Origin: an uncultured Elusimicrobiales bacterium
GTDB taxonomy: Bacteria; Elusimicrobiota; Elusimicrobia; Elusimicrobiales; Elusimicrobiaceae
Assembly: GCA_905235355.1 (NCBI GenBank)
Contig: CAJOLM010000015.1
Coordinates: 1 to 15,124, forward strand
Reading direction: 5' to 3'
Length of the DNA: 15,124 bases
Each line of letters opens with the position of its first letter. Position 1 is the first letter of the stretch. Positions 1-7,480 of the stretch are shown one piece after another. The position numbers and the translations under genes were made by a program. The notes under the pieces are model-generated. The model worked only from the letters and a program-made list of their open reading frames with translations, was not told the origin of the DNA and searched no databases.

Positions 1-76
1 CTTCTTTTCCTTGCATCTCGATGTATCGTCTTATTACCTTTTCATTTACTCCCACCATCGATGCAAGGAAAAGAAG
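1..76. repeat. Perfect 16-bp inverted repeat / long stem-loop at window edge
   Basis: Bases 1-16 are the exact reverse complement of bases 61-76. After a two-base bulge (17-18) the pairing continues for five more base pairs, 19-23 (cgatg) with 56-60 (catcg), leaving a loop of about 32 bases (24-55). The arms are rich in A/G on one side and T/C on the other. The left arm begins at base 1, so the repeat may extend outside the window. It lies downstream of the SPFH gene, so it could be a 3' end structure of the atp transcript, a small repeat element, or part of the next locus. There is no visible U-tract that would make it a standard terminator inside the window, and no coding sequence is apparent in it. 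Confidence 0.7.
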
Positions 77-128
77 ATATAGGCTTTTGCATTCATCCCT
101 AGGCTCCTCTCTTAAAATAACGGAAATG
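77..128. other. Non-coding spacer downstream of the SPFH gene
   Basis: This short stretch separates the SPFH stop codon from the inverted repeat. It contains the hexamer taggct twice (80-85 and 100-105) and a weak A/T-only stem (115-121 with 128-134) that overlaps the stop codon of the SPFH gene. No gene or clear terminator is visible. Confidence 0.4.
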
Positions 129-938
129 TTATTTGACCATTACAAACGGCATCTCGCCACCGGCCATATAGGTGGGCATGCGGCCGTCCCATTTTTCAAT
201 GGCCTTCAGCTGCGCTTCCACTTGGCGCAGTTTAATCAAATTATCAGATACCACTTCTCGCTGCAAACGCAAGGATTTCGCTTCCGCTTCCGCCTGCAAA
301 ATTTTCTGCTCGGCTTCTTTTTTCACTTTTTCCACCAAATTGGTGGCGCGTTTGGCCTCTTGTTCCGCAATTTGTTTTTCTTCTACCGCTTTTAAAAACT
401 GCGGCGAAAAATCAAAATCCGTAATGGCAATATCGGATACAATGACCTGTTTTTCGTTCATTTTGGATTTTAAAATTTGGTCTAATTCTTGCGCCACTTG
501 CACGCGGTTAGAAATGACCGCCTCGGCAGAGTATTTAGCCAGCACCGCTTTGGTCCACTCTTCTACCATCGGGCGCAGCACCGTGTTGGTATAATCCGGC
601 CCTAAATTGCGGTAAATAGAAATAATCGTGTCGGGCAAAATACGGTGGTTGATAGCCAGCGTAAGTTTTACCGTCTGCAAGTCTTTAGAAAAAGCTTCTG
701 TTTGAAAAGAATCTTTTTTAATACGCACGGAAAATTTTTCCACCTGGTCCACAAACGGGATTTTTAAGTGCAATCCTTCGGTGTAAGAGTCTACAATTTT
801 ACCAAAACGCAATTTCACCGCTACACTGCCGGCGGGCACCGTGAAATAAGAGCCCGAAACACACAACAGCAGCACCAACACACAAATTCCTGCTATAATT
901 TTCTTCCATGGAATAACGACGGGGGTTACGTTTTTCAT
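129..938 (-). CDS. SPFH/prohibitin-family membrane protein
   Basis: The 269-residue protein has a short cytoplasmic N-terminus, one membrane segment at about residues 13-30, and then an SPFH (band 7) domain from about 34 to 185, beginning with the typical VPAGSVAV...FGKI stretch. An Ala/Glu/Lys-rich coiled coil follows at about 186-228. The C-terminus (AIEKWDGRMPTYMAGG, then PFVMVK) matches the AIEKWDGxLP...PF ending common in bacterial prohibitin-like proteins. Members of this family form large membrane-anchored ring or cage assemblies and often associate with AAA proteases or membrane enzymes; the substrate here is unknown. The start is supported by AAGGAG at 945-950, six bases before the ATG. 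It lies 13 bases after atpC on the same strand, so it is probably the last gene of the ATP synthase transcript. Family assignment is firm; cellular role is inferred only from the family. Confidence 0.9.
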   Translation of the reverse strand: MKNVTPVVIPWKKIIAGICVLVLLLCVSGSYFTVPAGSVAVKLRFGKIVDSYTEGLHLKIPFVDQVEKFSVRIKKDSFQTEAFSKDLQTVKLTLAINHRILPDTIISIYRNLGPDYTNTVLRPMVEEWTKAVLAKYSAEAVISNRVQVAQELDQILKSKMNEKQVIVSDIAITDFDFSPQFLKAVEEKQIAEQEAKRATNLVEKVKKEAEQKILQAEAEAKSLRLQREVVSDNLIKLRQVEAQLKAIEKWDGRMPTYMAGGEMPFVMVK

Positions 939-951
939 TATAGTCTCCTTA

Positions 952-1365
952 TTACTGTAAACGGCGTTTTTTGACTTTCATGCGCGTGAGTGCTTGCTTA
1001 ATTTCCAGCTCTGCCATTTCAAAATCAATATCGGCATCTTTGCGGGAAAGCGAATCTTTGGCGTGTTTGATTTTCTGTTTTTCTTCCTCTTCGTCAATCT
1101 CGTCAGCCAAGTCCGCCCCTTCGGCAAATACGTTCACTTCCGTATGCAAAATTTCCGCAAAACCGCCCAATACCGCAAATTCTTCCTCCTTGCCGTCTGC
1201 TTTATAACGCAGCGACCCAAACCCCAGCTGCACCACCATAGGCGTGTGCCCTGCCAGCACGCCCATTTCGCCCGATAAGGCCGGCAAGATTACTGACTCT
1301 ACCGGCAGCGCGCGCAGCAGTTGTTTTTCCGGGGTAACAAAATTTAAGGAGAAGGTCTTGGGCAT
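952..1365 (-). CDS. atpC: ATP synthase F1 subunit epsilon
   Basis: The 137-residue protein is the usual length for the epsilon subunit of the F1 central stalk. The N-terminal beta-sandwich (about residues 3-85) shows the family pattern LNFVTPEKQLL, LPALSGEMGVLAGHTP and VLGGFAEI. The C-terminal part (about 90-137) is a charged helical region, as expected for the hairpin that can inhibit ATP hydrolysis. An acidic run (DEIDEEEE, about 88-95) joins the two. The gene starts two bases after the atpD stop codon, and AAGGA lies nine bases before its ATG, inside the end of atpD. Gene order beta-epsilon is the standard one. Epsilon rotates with gamma and the c-ring and couples proton flow to catalysis. 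Confidence 0.97.
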   Translation of the reverse strand: MPKTFSLNFVTPEKQLLRALPVESVILPALSGEMGVLAGHTPMVVQLGFGSLRYKADGKEEEFAVLGGFAEILHTEVNVFAEGADLADEIDEEEEKQKIKHAKDSLSRKDADIDFEMAELEIKQALTRMKVKKRRLQ

Positions 1366-1367
1366 AT

Positions 1368-2789
1368 TTATTCGTCCTTGTCTTTAATCTTTTCGTAATT
1401 GGCCAGCACGTCCTCAATGCCGCCGCACATAAAGAAACAAGACTCCGGAATATGGTCATACTCGCCAGCCACAATCCCTTTGAAGGATTTAATGGTATCA
1501 GCCAGTTTGACATATTTGCCCGGGCGGCCCGTAAACTGTTCGCCCACCGCAAACGGCTGCGACAAAAATTTCTGTATTTTGCGCGCGCGGTTGACGGTAT
1601 TTTTGTCTTCGTCGGACAGTTCGTCCATACCCAAAATGGCAATAATATCTTGCAAATCTTTATACTTTTGCAAAATGCGGCGCACATCTTGTGCCACTTG
1701 ATAATGTTCCTGCCCAATAATGCGCGGGTCCAAAATGCGCGAGGTAGATTCCAACGGATCTACTGCCGGATAAATACCTAAACTGGCCAGCGAGCGGGAC
1801 AATACAGACGTCGCATCCAAGTGAGAGAATGTGGCCGCCACGCCGGGGTCTGTCAAATCGTCGGCGGGCACATATACCGCTTGAATAGAGGTAATAGCAC
1901 CCTTTTTGGTAGAGGTAATACGCTCTTGCAAATTGCCGATTTCCGTGTTCAGCGTGGGCTGATAACCCACCGCGGACGGCATACGCCCCAGCAGCGCGGA
2001 TACTTCGGAGTTTGCCAGCACAAAGCGGAAAATATTATCTAAGAACAGCAGCACGTCTTGGCCTTTTTCGTCGCGGAAATACTCTGCTTGCGTGAGCGCG
2101 GTCAGTGCCACTTTGGCACGCGCACCGGGGGGCTCGTTCATCTGCCCATATACCAGTACGGTTTTATCCAGTACGGTGCTGCCGTCGCTGAGTTTGGTTC
2201 CTTGCAATTCGCCCCACAAATCGTTTCCTTCGCGGCTGCGTTCGCCTACCCCGCCAAACACAGAGCTGCCGTGGTGCTCGCGCGCTACGTTGTTAATCAG
2301 CTCCATAATCAGCACGGTTTTACCTACGCCGGCCCCACCAAACAGACCTACTTTTCCGCCTTTCATATATGGCGCAATTAAGTCCACTACTTTGATACCG
2401 GTTTCAAAGAGTTCGGGCGTCGGATTTTGGTCTTGTAAAGCAGGCGGCATACGGTGAATAGGCATATGCTTAACGGCTTTAATTTCGCCGCGGTGGTCTT
2501 GTGCGTGGCCCAGTACGTCCATCAAGCGTCCCAGGCAGCCTTCCCCTACGGGCACTTGCAGCGGCCCGCCCAAATCGCGCGCTTCAGCTCCGCGTTGCAA
2601 ACCGTCAGTGCTTTCCAGCGCCACGCAGCGCACAATGCCGTCACCCATTTGCTGGGCTACTTCGGCCACAATCACTTTATCTTTTGAAAGTTGAATTTCA
2701 ATTGCGTTTTCAATAGCCGGCAGTTGTGCCCCGTCAAATTGAATATCTACGGCGGCACCAATTACCTGGCTTACTTTTCCGGTATTCAT
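1368..2789 (-). CDS. atpD: ATP synthase F1 subunit beta (catalytic)
   Basis: The 473-residue protein is full length and carries all catalytic signatures. The P-loop GGAGVGKT spans residues 151-158 with the phosphate-binding Lys157. The general-base glutamate is in GERSREGN (Glu183). Walker B is LLFLDN with Asp251, followed by the EVSALLGRMPSAVGYQPTL stretch, and the DELSDED lever is at 389-395. With alpha subunits it forms the hexamer that makes ATP on the cytoplasmic side of the membrane. Translation should be efficient: a purine-rich AGGAAAGGA sequence sits about seven bases before the ATG. It follows atpG after 23 bases and precedes atpC by 2, in the standard order. A small deviation from the commonest sequence (ANSEVS where AGSEVS is usual, residues 259-264) is tolerated in other lineages and does not suggest loss of function. 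Confidence 0.99.
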   Translation of the reverse strand: MNTGKVSQVIGAAVDIQFDGAQLPAIENAIEIQLSKDKVIVAEVAQQMGDGIVRCVALESTDGLQRGAEARDLGGPLQVPVGEGCLGRLMDVLGHAQDHRGEIKAVKHMPIHRMPPALQDQNPTPELFETGIKVVDLIAPYMKGGKVGLFGGAGVGKTVLIMELINNVAREHHGSSVFGGVGERSREGNDLWGELQGTKLSDGSTVLDKTVLVYGQMNEPPGARAKVALTALTQAEYFRDEKGQDVLLFLDNIFRFVLANSEVSALLGRMPSAVGYQPTLNTEIGNLQERITSTKKGAITSIQAVYVPADDLTDPGVAATFSHLDATSVLSRSLASLGIYPAVDPLESTSRILDPRIIGQEHYQVAQDVRRILQKYKDLQDIIAILGMDELSDEDKNTVNRARKIQKFLSQPFAVGEQFTGRPGKYVKLADTIKSFKGIVAGEYDHIPESCFFMCGGIEDVLANYEKIKDKDE

Positions 2790-2812
2790 ATATTTTTCCT
2801 TTCCTGCCTAAT

Positions 2813-3718
2813 TTATCCGTTCAGGGCTTCTGCCCCGTTTACAATATCCAAAATCTCATTGGTAATACCCGCTTGGCGCACTTTGTTTAATTTCACGCCT
2901 AGGGCTTCTACCAGTTCCCCGGCATTTTTGCTGGCTGAATCCATGGCGTTCATGGTGGCAGCCAAATTGGACGCTTGGCTTTCCAGCAAGATGCGGTACA
3001 TATTGGCTTTTACAAGCCGTGGCACTAAGGTTTCAAAAATTTCTTTAATGCCCGGCTCAAACAAAAATTCTGTTTCGTCTTCTTCTTTCACAGACGGAAA
3101 TAAATCAAACGGCAACACTGGCCCGCTCACTAAACGCTGGCTGCCGATAGATTTAAAATCATTGTAAATCAGCGTTACGGAAGAAAGATTGCGCTCAAAA
3201 TATTCTTTTAATATGGCCTCTCCCAGCAGCTCCGCATGGGCATACGTTACCTTCGGGAAAATGCCCACGCTGGAATAGACAATTTGAATATTTTTTTTGC
3301 GGAAACGGCTGATAAAATCGCGTCCTTTTTTGCCAATGCAAAATACAAAAATTTCTTTGTCTTGGTGCTTTTTTAAAAAACTCACCGCCTCGCGCAAAAT
3401 AACCGCATTGAAGGAGCCAGCCAAGCCTTTGTCCCCAGTAATAACCACCAGGCCCAGACGCTGCGGGTCCCCTGTTTTGTTTACAAAAAAGCGCGACGCC
3501 CAACTCTCTTTCCCGTCGTCCGGCTCCGGGAAAGTAAGCACCTCTTGTTTTAAATCCGCCACCATTTCCAGCATCTTCGTCGCAAACGGGCGCGCGTTTT
3601 CCATAGCGTCTTGCGCCTTGCGTATGCGCGCACTAGAAATCATCTTCATGGTTTGCATGATTTGCTGAGTGCTCTTGATAGCCTTAATGTTTTGGCGTAT
3701 GTCGCGCAGTGATTCCAT
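2813..3718 (-). CDS. atpG: ATP synthase F1 subunit gamma
   Basis: The 301-residue protein matches the central-stalk gamma subunit at both ends, which are its conserved parts. The N-terminal helix reads IRQNIKAIKSTQQI, then MKMISSARIRKAQ (about residues 8-35). The C-terminal helix reads ESQASNLAATMNAMDSASKNAG and ends with RQAGITNEILDIVNGAEAL (about 246-299). The middle Rossmann-like part (VITGDKGLAGSFN, about 92-104) is also typical. Gamma is the rotor shaft that links the c-ring to the catalytic sites. The gene begins six bases after the stop codon of the hldD-like gene, and no good Shine-Dalgarno lies at the usual distance; the purine run GGAAGGGAAG is too far upstream. Translation is therefore probably coupled to the upstream hldD-like gene rather than to atpA as in normal atp operons. 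Confidence 0.98.
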   Translation of the reverse strand: MESLRDIRQNIKAIKSTQQIMQTMKMISSARIRKAQDAMENARPFATKMLEMVADLKQEVLTFPEPDDGKESWASRFFVNKTGDPQRLGLVVITGDKGLAGSFNAVILREAVSFLKKHQDKEIFVFCIGKKGRDFISRFRKKNIQIVYSSVGIFPKVTYAHAELLGEAILKEYFERNLSSVTLIYNDFKSIGSQRLVSGPVLPFDLFPSVKEEDETEFLFEPGIKEIFETLVPRLVKANMYRILLESQASNLAATMNAMDSASKNAGELVEALGVKLNKVRQAGITNEILDIVNGAEALNG

Positions 3719-3724
3719 AACAGT

Positions 3725-4654
3725 TTAATTTTCTTTCTTCCCTTCCAAAATAGCCACGTAATCTTCAATGGCAGCTTCTAAGGTGTAATCGGGTGTATAA
3801 CCGGTTTTTTCTTTGGCTAAACTCATATCCGCTTCGGTTTTGTTTTGGAAGAACGGATAGGGATTGTCAATATAATCCGGCTCTAAATTTGTACCCAGCT
3901 CTTTGTTTAAACATTTAACGACGTCATTGTAGTTGCGCGCAATGCCGGTAGCGGCGTTTAGTACGCAGGTTTCTTTGCCGTTATTCATAGCGCACAAATT
4001 GGCTTTGACGATATCTTTTACATACACGAAATCACGCATTTGCTCGCCGTGTTTAAAAATGCGCGGGCGTTGACCTTGTTTCATTTGATTGTACAACTGA
4101 TACACCATACTGGCCATTTTGCCTTTGTAATATTCGCCCGGACCAAACACGTTAAAATAACGCAAGCCGATAATTTTCATATCGTGGTGGTCTTGGGAAA
4201 ATTTGCGTGCGACATTATCGTCAATCACTTTGGAAAACCCATATACATTTTCCGGATGTGTCGGCTGGCTCTCCTTCATAGGCACAGCGCCGTTTCCGTA
4301 CGTGGCAGCGGAAGACGCATACACTACTTTGCGGATTTCATTGTCTGCAGCATAATTTAAAATATTGCGGAACGCTTCCACGTTTTGCTGCATCATATCC
4401 TGCTGGTCCATGACGGTGGTATCGGTGATAGCAGCCTCGTGGAAAATACCATCATAATAATCCGGCTCCGGTAGTTCTTCAAACAGATTAATGCCATACA
4501 CATCACCTTTAAAACCAATTAGATTTTTAAAATGTCCGTTGTGTTTGAAATCATCTACCACCGTTACTTCATGGCCTTGTGCTTCCAACGTTTTGGCGAT
4601 ATTGCTACCGATAAATCCTGCACCGCCGGTAACTAAATATTTTTTCTTATCCAT
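3725..4654 (-). CDS. hldD: ADP-L-glycero-D-manno-heptose 6-epimerase-like SDR protein
   Basis: The 309-residue protein is an extended short-chain dehydrogenase/reductase. It has the dinucleotide-binding glycine motif TGGAGFIGSN (residues 9-18), the YASSAATYG strand (112-120) and the catalytic Tyr138-xxx-Lys142 (YGFSK). Features specific to HldD/RfaD are also present: VVDDFKHNG after the second strand, RYFNVFGPGEYYKGKMAS with the extra Lys177 that fits the second catalytic residue of the family, RDFVYVKDI, and a total length like E. coli HldD. The enzyme interconverts ADP-D- and ADP-L-glycero-D-manno-heptose for LPS inner core. AGGAG at 4661-4665 overlaps the atpA stop codon and sits six bases before the ATG. 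The gene sits between atpA and atpG, which is not its usual place. Another NAD-dependent sugar epimerase is possible but less likely. Confidence 0.88.
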   Translation of the reverse strand: MDKKKYLVTGGAGFIGSNIAKTLEAQGHEVTVVDDFKHNGHFKNLIGFKGDVYGINLFEELPEPDYYDGIFHEAAITDTTVMDQQDMMQQNVEAFRNILNYAADNEIRKVVYASSAATYGNGAVPMKESQPTHPENVYGFSKVIDDNVARKFSQDHHDMKIIGLRYFNVFGPGEYYKGKMASMVYQLYNQMKQGQRPRIFKHGEQMRDFVYVKDIVKANLCAMNNGKETCVLNAATGIARNYNDVVKCLNKELGTNLEPDYIDNPYPFFQNKTEADMSLAKEKTGYTPDYTLEAAIEDYVAILEGKKEN

Positions 4655-4660
4655 GATGTT

Positions 4661-4666
4661 CTCCTA
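4661..4666 (-). promoter_or_regulatory. Ribosome binding site of the hldD-like gene overlapping the atpA stop
   Basis: On the minus strand TAGGAG contains both the atpA stop codon (TAG) and a strong AGGAG Shine-Dalgarno, six bases before the hldD-like ATG. The layout indicates tight translational linkage of the inserted gene to atpA and supports the chosen start. Confidence 0.75.
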
Positions 4667-6190
4667 TTTTCCGCTATTAAAAATATCTTTAAATTGCGTC
4701 AGCGCCGCATTGATTTTCGCTGTTAAATCCTCCGTCATTTCTGCAGCGTTGTCTAGTTCGTCCATAAGCTCTTTGGCGTTGATATCTGCCCACGCCAGTA
4801 GCTGTTTTTCGTACGAGCGCACTTGCTCTACAGCGATAGTGTCTGTATAACCGTTGGTTCCGGCAAACAGCGTCAGCACCTGTTGGCTTAACCGCATGGG
4901 TTGATACTGGTCTTGTTTTAACAGCTCGCTCATGCGTTTGCCGCGTTCAATTTGCCGCTGGGATTCTTTATCCAGCTCCGAGCCAAATTGCGCAAAGCCC
5001 GCGAGCTCCTGGTATTGGGACATATCCACACGCAGCGTACCTGCTACCTTGCGCATGGTTTTGCGCTGGGCCGAGCCGCCCACACGCGATACAGACAGCC
5101 CGACGTTAATAGCCGGCTTTACACCGCTTAAAAACAGGCTGCTTTCCAAATAAATCTGTCCGTCCGTAATAGAAATAACATTGGTCGGAATATAGGCAGA
5201 CACGTCGTTGGCTTGTGTTTCAATAATAGGCAAAGCCGTCAGCGAACCGCCGCCGTTTTCTTTAGAAAGTTTGCACGCGCGCTCTAATAAACGGGAGTGC
5301 AAATAGAACACGTCACCCGGATAGGCTTCACGACCGGGCGGACGGCGCAACAGTAGCGACATCTGACGGTACGCCTGGGCGTGTTTAGACAAATCGTCAT
5401 ACACAATCAGCACGTCTTTGCCCTTCCACATAAAATATTCGCCAATGGCGCAGCCGGCATACGGTGCGATATACAGCAGTGACGCCGGATCTGCCGCCGT
5501 AGCAGCTACCACGGTGGTATATTCCATAGCACCAAAATCGGTCAAGGTTTTGACCACTTGCGCCACGGTACTGTTTTTCTGTCCGACCGCCACATAAATA
5601 CACAAGCAGCGTTGGTCGGCAGGTAAATTCTTTTGATTGATAATGGCGTCAATGGCAATAGCGGTTTTGCCGGTTTGACGGTCCCCAATAATCAGCTCGC
5701 GCTGCCCTTTGCCGATAGGCACCAGCGCGTCCACCGCTTTTAGACCGGTTTGCAGCGGTTGTTTGACAGGTTGGCGCTCCACAATACCCGGCGCCACAAT
5801 ATCAAGCGGCATATTTTTATCGGCTTTGATATCGCCTTTGCCATCTAACGGGCGGCCTAGCGGATCCACCACGCGGCCAATCATGCCCTCGCCCACCGGG
5901 ATACTGATTACCTCTCCCGTGCGTTTGACGGTGCCGCCTTCTTGCACCAAATCATCAGAACCCATCAGTACGCAACCGACATTGTCATACTCCAGGTTCA
6001 TGGCCATGCCTTTGACGCCGCGGCCAAAGTCCACCAGTTCAGAAGCTTTGACGTTTTTCAGCCCGTACACGCGGGCAATGCCGTCCCCTACTTGGATGAC
6101 GGTGCCCACTTCGTTTAAGTCGGCTTTTGTGTCAAAGCTTTGTATTTTTTCTTTGATAATATTTGTAATTTCTTCCGGTCTGATTGCCAT
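4664..6190 (-). CDS. atpA: ATP synthase F1 subunit alpha
   Basis: The 508-residue protein is collinear with the standard alpha subunit. The non-catalytic nucleotide site has the P-loop GDRQTGKT at residues 169-176, the same numbers as in E. coli. Walker B is LIVYDD (261-266). The arginine finger that completes the catalytic site on beta is Arg369 in SVSRVGGSAQ. The N-terminus has the delta-binding helix and the GDGIARVYGL beta-barrel stretch, and the C-terminus is the usual helical domain. The gene begins 12 bases after the atpH stop codon with only a weak ribosome binding site (GGTG about eight bases upstream), so coupling to atpH is likely. Downstream comes the hldD-like gene rather than atpG. 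Confidence 0.99.
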   Translation of the reverse strand: MAIRPEEITNIIKEKIQSFDTKADLNEVGTVIQVGDGIARVYGLKNVKASELVDFGRGVKGMAMNLEYDNVGCVLMGSDDLVQEGGTVKRTGEVISIPVGEGMIGRVVDPLGRPLDGKGDIKADKNMPLDIVAPGIVERQPVKQPLQTGLKAVDALVPIGKGQRELIIGDRQTGKTAIAIDAIINQKNLPADQRCLCIYVAVGQKNSTVAQVVKTLTDFGAMEYTTVVAATAADPASLLYIAPYAGCAIGEYFMWKGKDVLIVYDDLSKHAQAYRQMSLLLRRPPGREAYPGDVFYLHSRLLERACKLSKENGGGSLTALPIIETQANDVSAYIPTNVISITDGQIYLESSLFLSGVKPAINVGLSVSRVGGSAQRKTMRKVAGTLRVDMSQYQELAGFAQFGSELDKESQRQIERGKRMSELLKQDQYQPMRLSQQVLTLFAGTNGYTDTIAVEQVRSYEKQLLAWADINAKELMDELDNAAEMTEDLTAKINAALTQFKDIFNSGK

Positions 6191-6202
6191 ATCTTAACAC
6201 CG

Positions 6203-6730
6203 CTATTTTGTTAATTCTTGTTGTAATTTTTCAAAACGTCCTTTTAAACTGCCGTCTATCAATGTGTCTTCCAGCTGCATACGCACCCCACCTAACAAGC
6301 TGGGCTGCGTTTCAAATTGCGCCACCGCTTTTTTACCTGTAAAGCGGCTAAGCGTTTCTTCCACTTGTTTTTTCGCTTCACCGGAAAGCTCAAACGCTGT
6401 TTGCACGCGCGCCCGCACAATACCTTGGCGCACGTCCAGCAAAGCCTGCACTTCTTGCACACAACTATCCAGCAAATCATAGCGTTTTGCCGTAAGCAGC
6501 ACCGCCAAAAAAGAGGCAACTGTCTGCTCTTTAGCAAAGGCACTTTGCACAAACGCAATTTTTTCTGCCGTTGGTACAGCCGGGTCTTTCATATATCCGC
6601 GCGCCGTAACCAGTGCTTGCGCAGCAGCAGCCAACGCCTCACACGCCCCGGCAGCTTGCTCGCTGCTGGTGCTTAAAGCGTCATAGGCTTTTGCATAGCG
6701 TTTGGCTAAAATGCGGTCTGTGCTTTTCAT
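6203..6730 (-). CDS. atpH: ATP synthase F1 subunit delta (OSCP)
   Basis: The 175-residue protein fits the delta/OSCP family, which joins the top of the alpha-beta hexamer to the b-subunit stalk. The N-terminal helical bundle starts with LAKRYAKAYDALS (about residues 8-20). The C-terminal part has RARVQTAFELSGEAKKQVEETL (about 115-136) and ends with LLGGVRMQLEDTLIDGSLKGRFEKL, the GGxxxxxxDxxxDGSxxxxLxxL-type ending of the family. It starts two bases after the atpF stop codon. No convincing Shine-Dalgarno is visible upstream (minus strand cacataagtaatt before the ATG), so initiation probably depends on ribosomes finishing atpF. Sequence is poorly conserved in this family, but position and ending are decisive. 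Confidence 0.96.
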   Translation of the reverse strand: MKSTDRILAKRYAKAYDALSTSSEQAAGACEALAAAAQALVTARGYMKDPAVPTAEKIAFVQSAFAKEQTVASFLAVLLTAKRYDLLDSCVQEVQALLDVRQGIVRARVQTAFELSGEAKKQVEETLSRFTGKKAVAQFETQPSLLGGVRMQLEDTLIDGSLKGRFEKLQQELTK

Positions 6731-6732
6731 AA

Positions 6733-7230
6733 TTACTTATGTGTGTTTAACTCACGCAAAACTTCATCTACCGTGTTTTGTGCGGTTTGCTGCGTGACCT
6801 GCTGGCGGGTAATTTTTTCTGCCGCCAACAAAGAAGTGTTTACAATTTGCTCACGCACTTCTTTAAGTGCCTGATTTTTTTCTGCTTCAATTTGCTCTTT
6901 GGCTTGTGCCAGTAAACGCTCGGCCTGTTGCTGGGTTTGCGCGAGCAGTTGCTCTTTTTGCGCGTTGCCCAGCGTGACGGCTTCTTGCATTTTTTTGGCA
7001 GCTTCCGCCGCAATATTTTGCAGTTTTGCGTCTAGCTCTGCTTTGATTTGCTGGGCTTCTTCCCGCGCGGTGGCGGCGGCAGCTTTGTCATCTGCGATTT
7101 GTTTCTCGCGCCGCTCTAAAGCACCGATAATTCCTTTCCAGGCAAATTTATGCAGCAGCCACACCAGCAGCAAAAAATTAACTACTGTGAGCGCAAACAC
7201 CCCAAAATTGGGATTTAACAATTGGTCCAT
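6733..7230 (-). CDS. atpF: ATP synthase F0 subunit b
   Basis: The 165-residue protein has one N-terminal membrane segment (about residues 9-28, VFALTVVNFLLLVWLLHKF), then LERREKQIADD, then a long Ala/Gln/Glu/Lys-rich helix to the C-terminus. This is the peripheral stalk b subunit that dimerises in the membrane and holds F1 still. Only one b gene is present, with no b' paralogue in the operon, so a homodimer is expected. The gene starts 10 bases after atpE and is preceded by AGGA four bases before the ATG. Its place between c and delta is standard. Confidence 0.97.
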   Translation of the reverse strand: MDQLLNPNFGVFALTVVNFLLLVWLLHKFAWKGIIGALERREKQIADDKAAAATAREEAQQIKAELDAKLQNIAAEAAKKMQEAVTLGNAQKEQLLAQTQQQAERLLAQAKEQIEAEKNQALKEVREQIVNTSLLAAEKITRQQVTQQTAQNTVDEVLRELNTHK

Positions 7231-7240
7231 AAATTCCTAA

Positions 7241-7468
7241 TTACATGACCATGGTCAACAGACAAATAACCAAGCCCAACATAGCCGCGCCTTCTAACAG
7301 AGCAGCAATGATGATCATGGTCGTACGAATGGCGTTTCCGGCTTCGGGTTGGCGGGCGGTACCTTCCAAAGCGGCCGCACCGATATTTCCTAATCCCAAA
7401 CCAGCACCAATTACCGTCAGTCCTGCGCCGATACCGGCAGCAATATATTTTAATACAGCTAGTTCCAT
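7241..7468 (-). CDS. atpE: ATP synthase F0 subunit c (proteolipid)
   Basis: The 75-residue protein is two membrane helices joined by the conserved polar loop Arg39-Gln40-Pro41. Helix 1 contains the small-residue packing run GAGLGLGNIG (21-30). Helix 2 carries the ion-binding carboxylate Glu59 in ALLEGAAML. The position that is Gln32 in sodium-type rings is Leu26 here, and the residue after Glu59 is Gly rather than Ser, so proton coupling is likely. The start at 7468 is chosen because it gives a normal c subunit and has AAGGAG at 7475-7480, six bases upstream. A longer frame starting at 7591 would add residues unrelated to the family and overlap atpB. A hairpin lies just before the ribosome binding site. 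Confidence 0.98.
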   Translation of the reverse strand: MELAVLKYIAAGIGAGLTVIGAGLGLGNIGAAALEGTARQPEAGNAIRTTMIIIAALLEGAAMLGLVICLLTMVM

Positions 7469-7474
7469 ACGTTT

Positions 7475-7480
7475 CTCCTT
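7475..7480 (-). promoter_or_regulatory. Strong ribosome binding site of atpE
   Basis: AAGGAG on the minus strand, six bases before the ATG at 7468, decides the start of the c subunit against a longer in-frame start. It follows directly on a hairpin. A strong site is expected because c is needed in many copies per enzyme. Confidence 0.85.

Noticed and set aside
115..134. Stem of seven A/T-rich pairs at the SPFH stop codon as a terminator
   Set aside because: The stem is almost all A/T, overlaps the stop codon, and is not followed by a T-run.
1202..1717. Minus-strand open frame across the atpD-atpC junction
   Set aside because: It is an out-of-frame shadow of atpD and atpC, both of which are intact and conserved.
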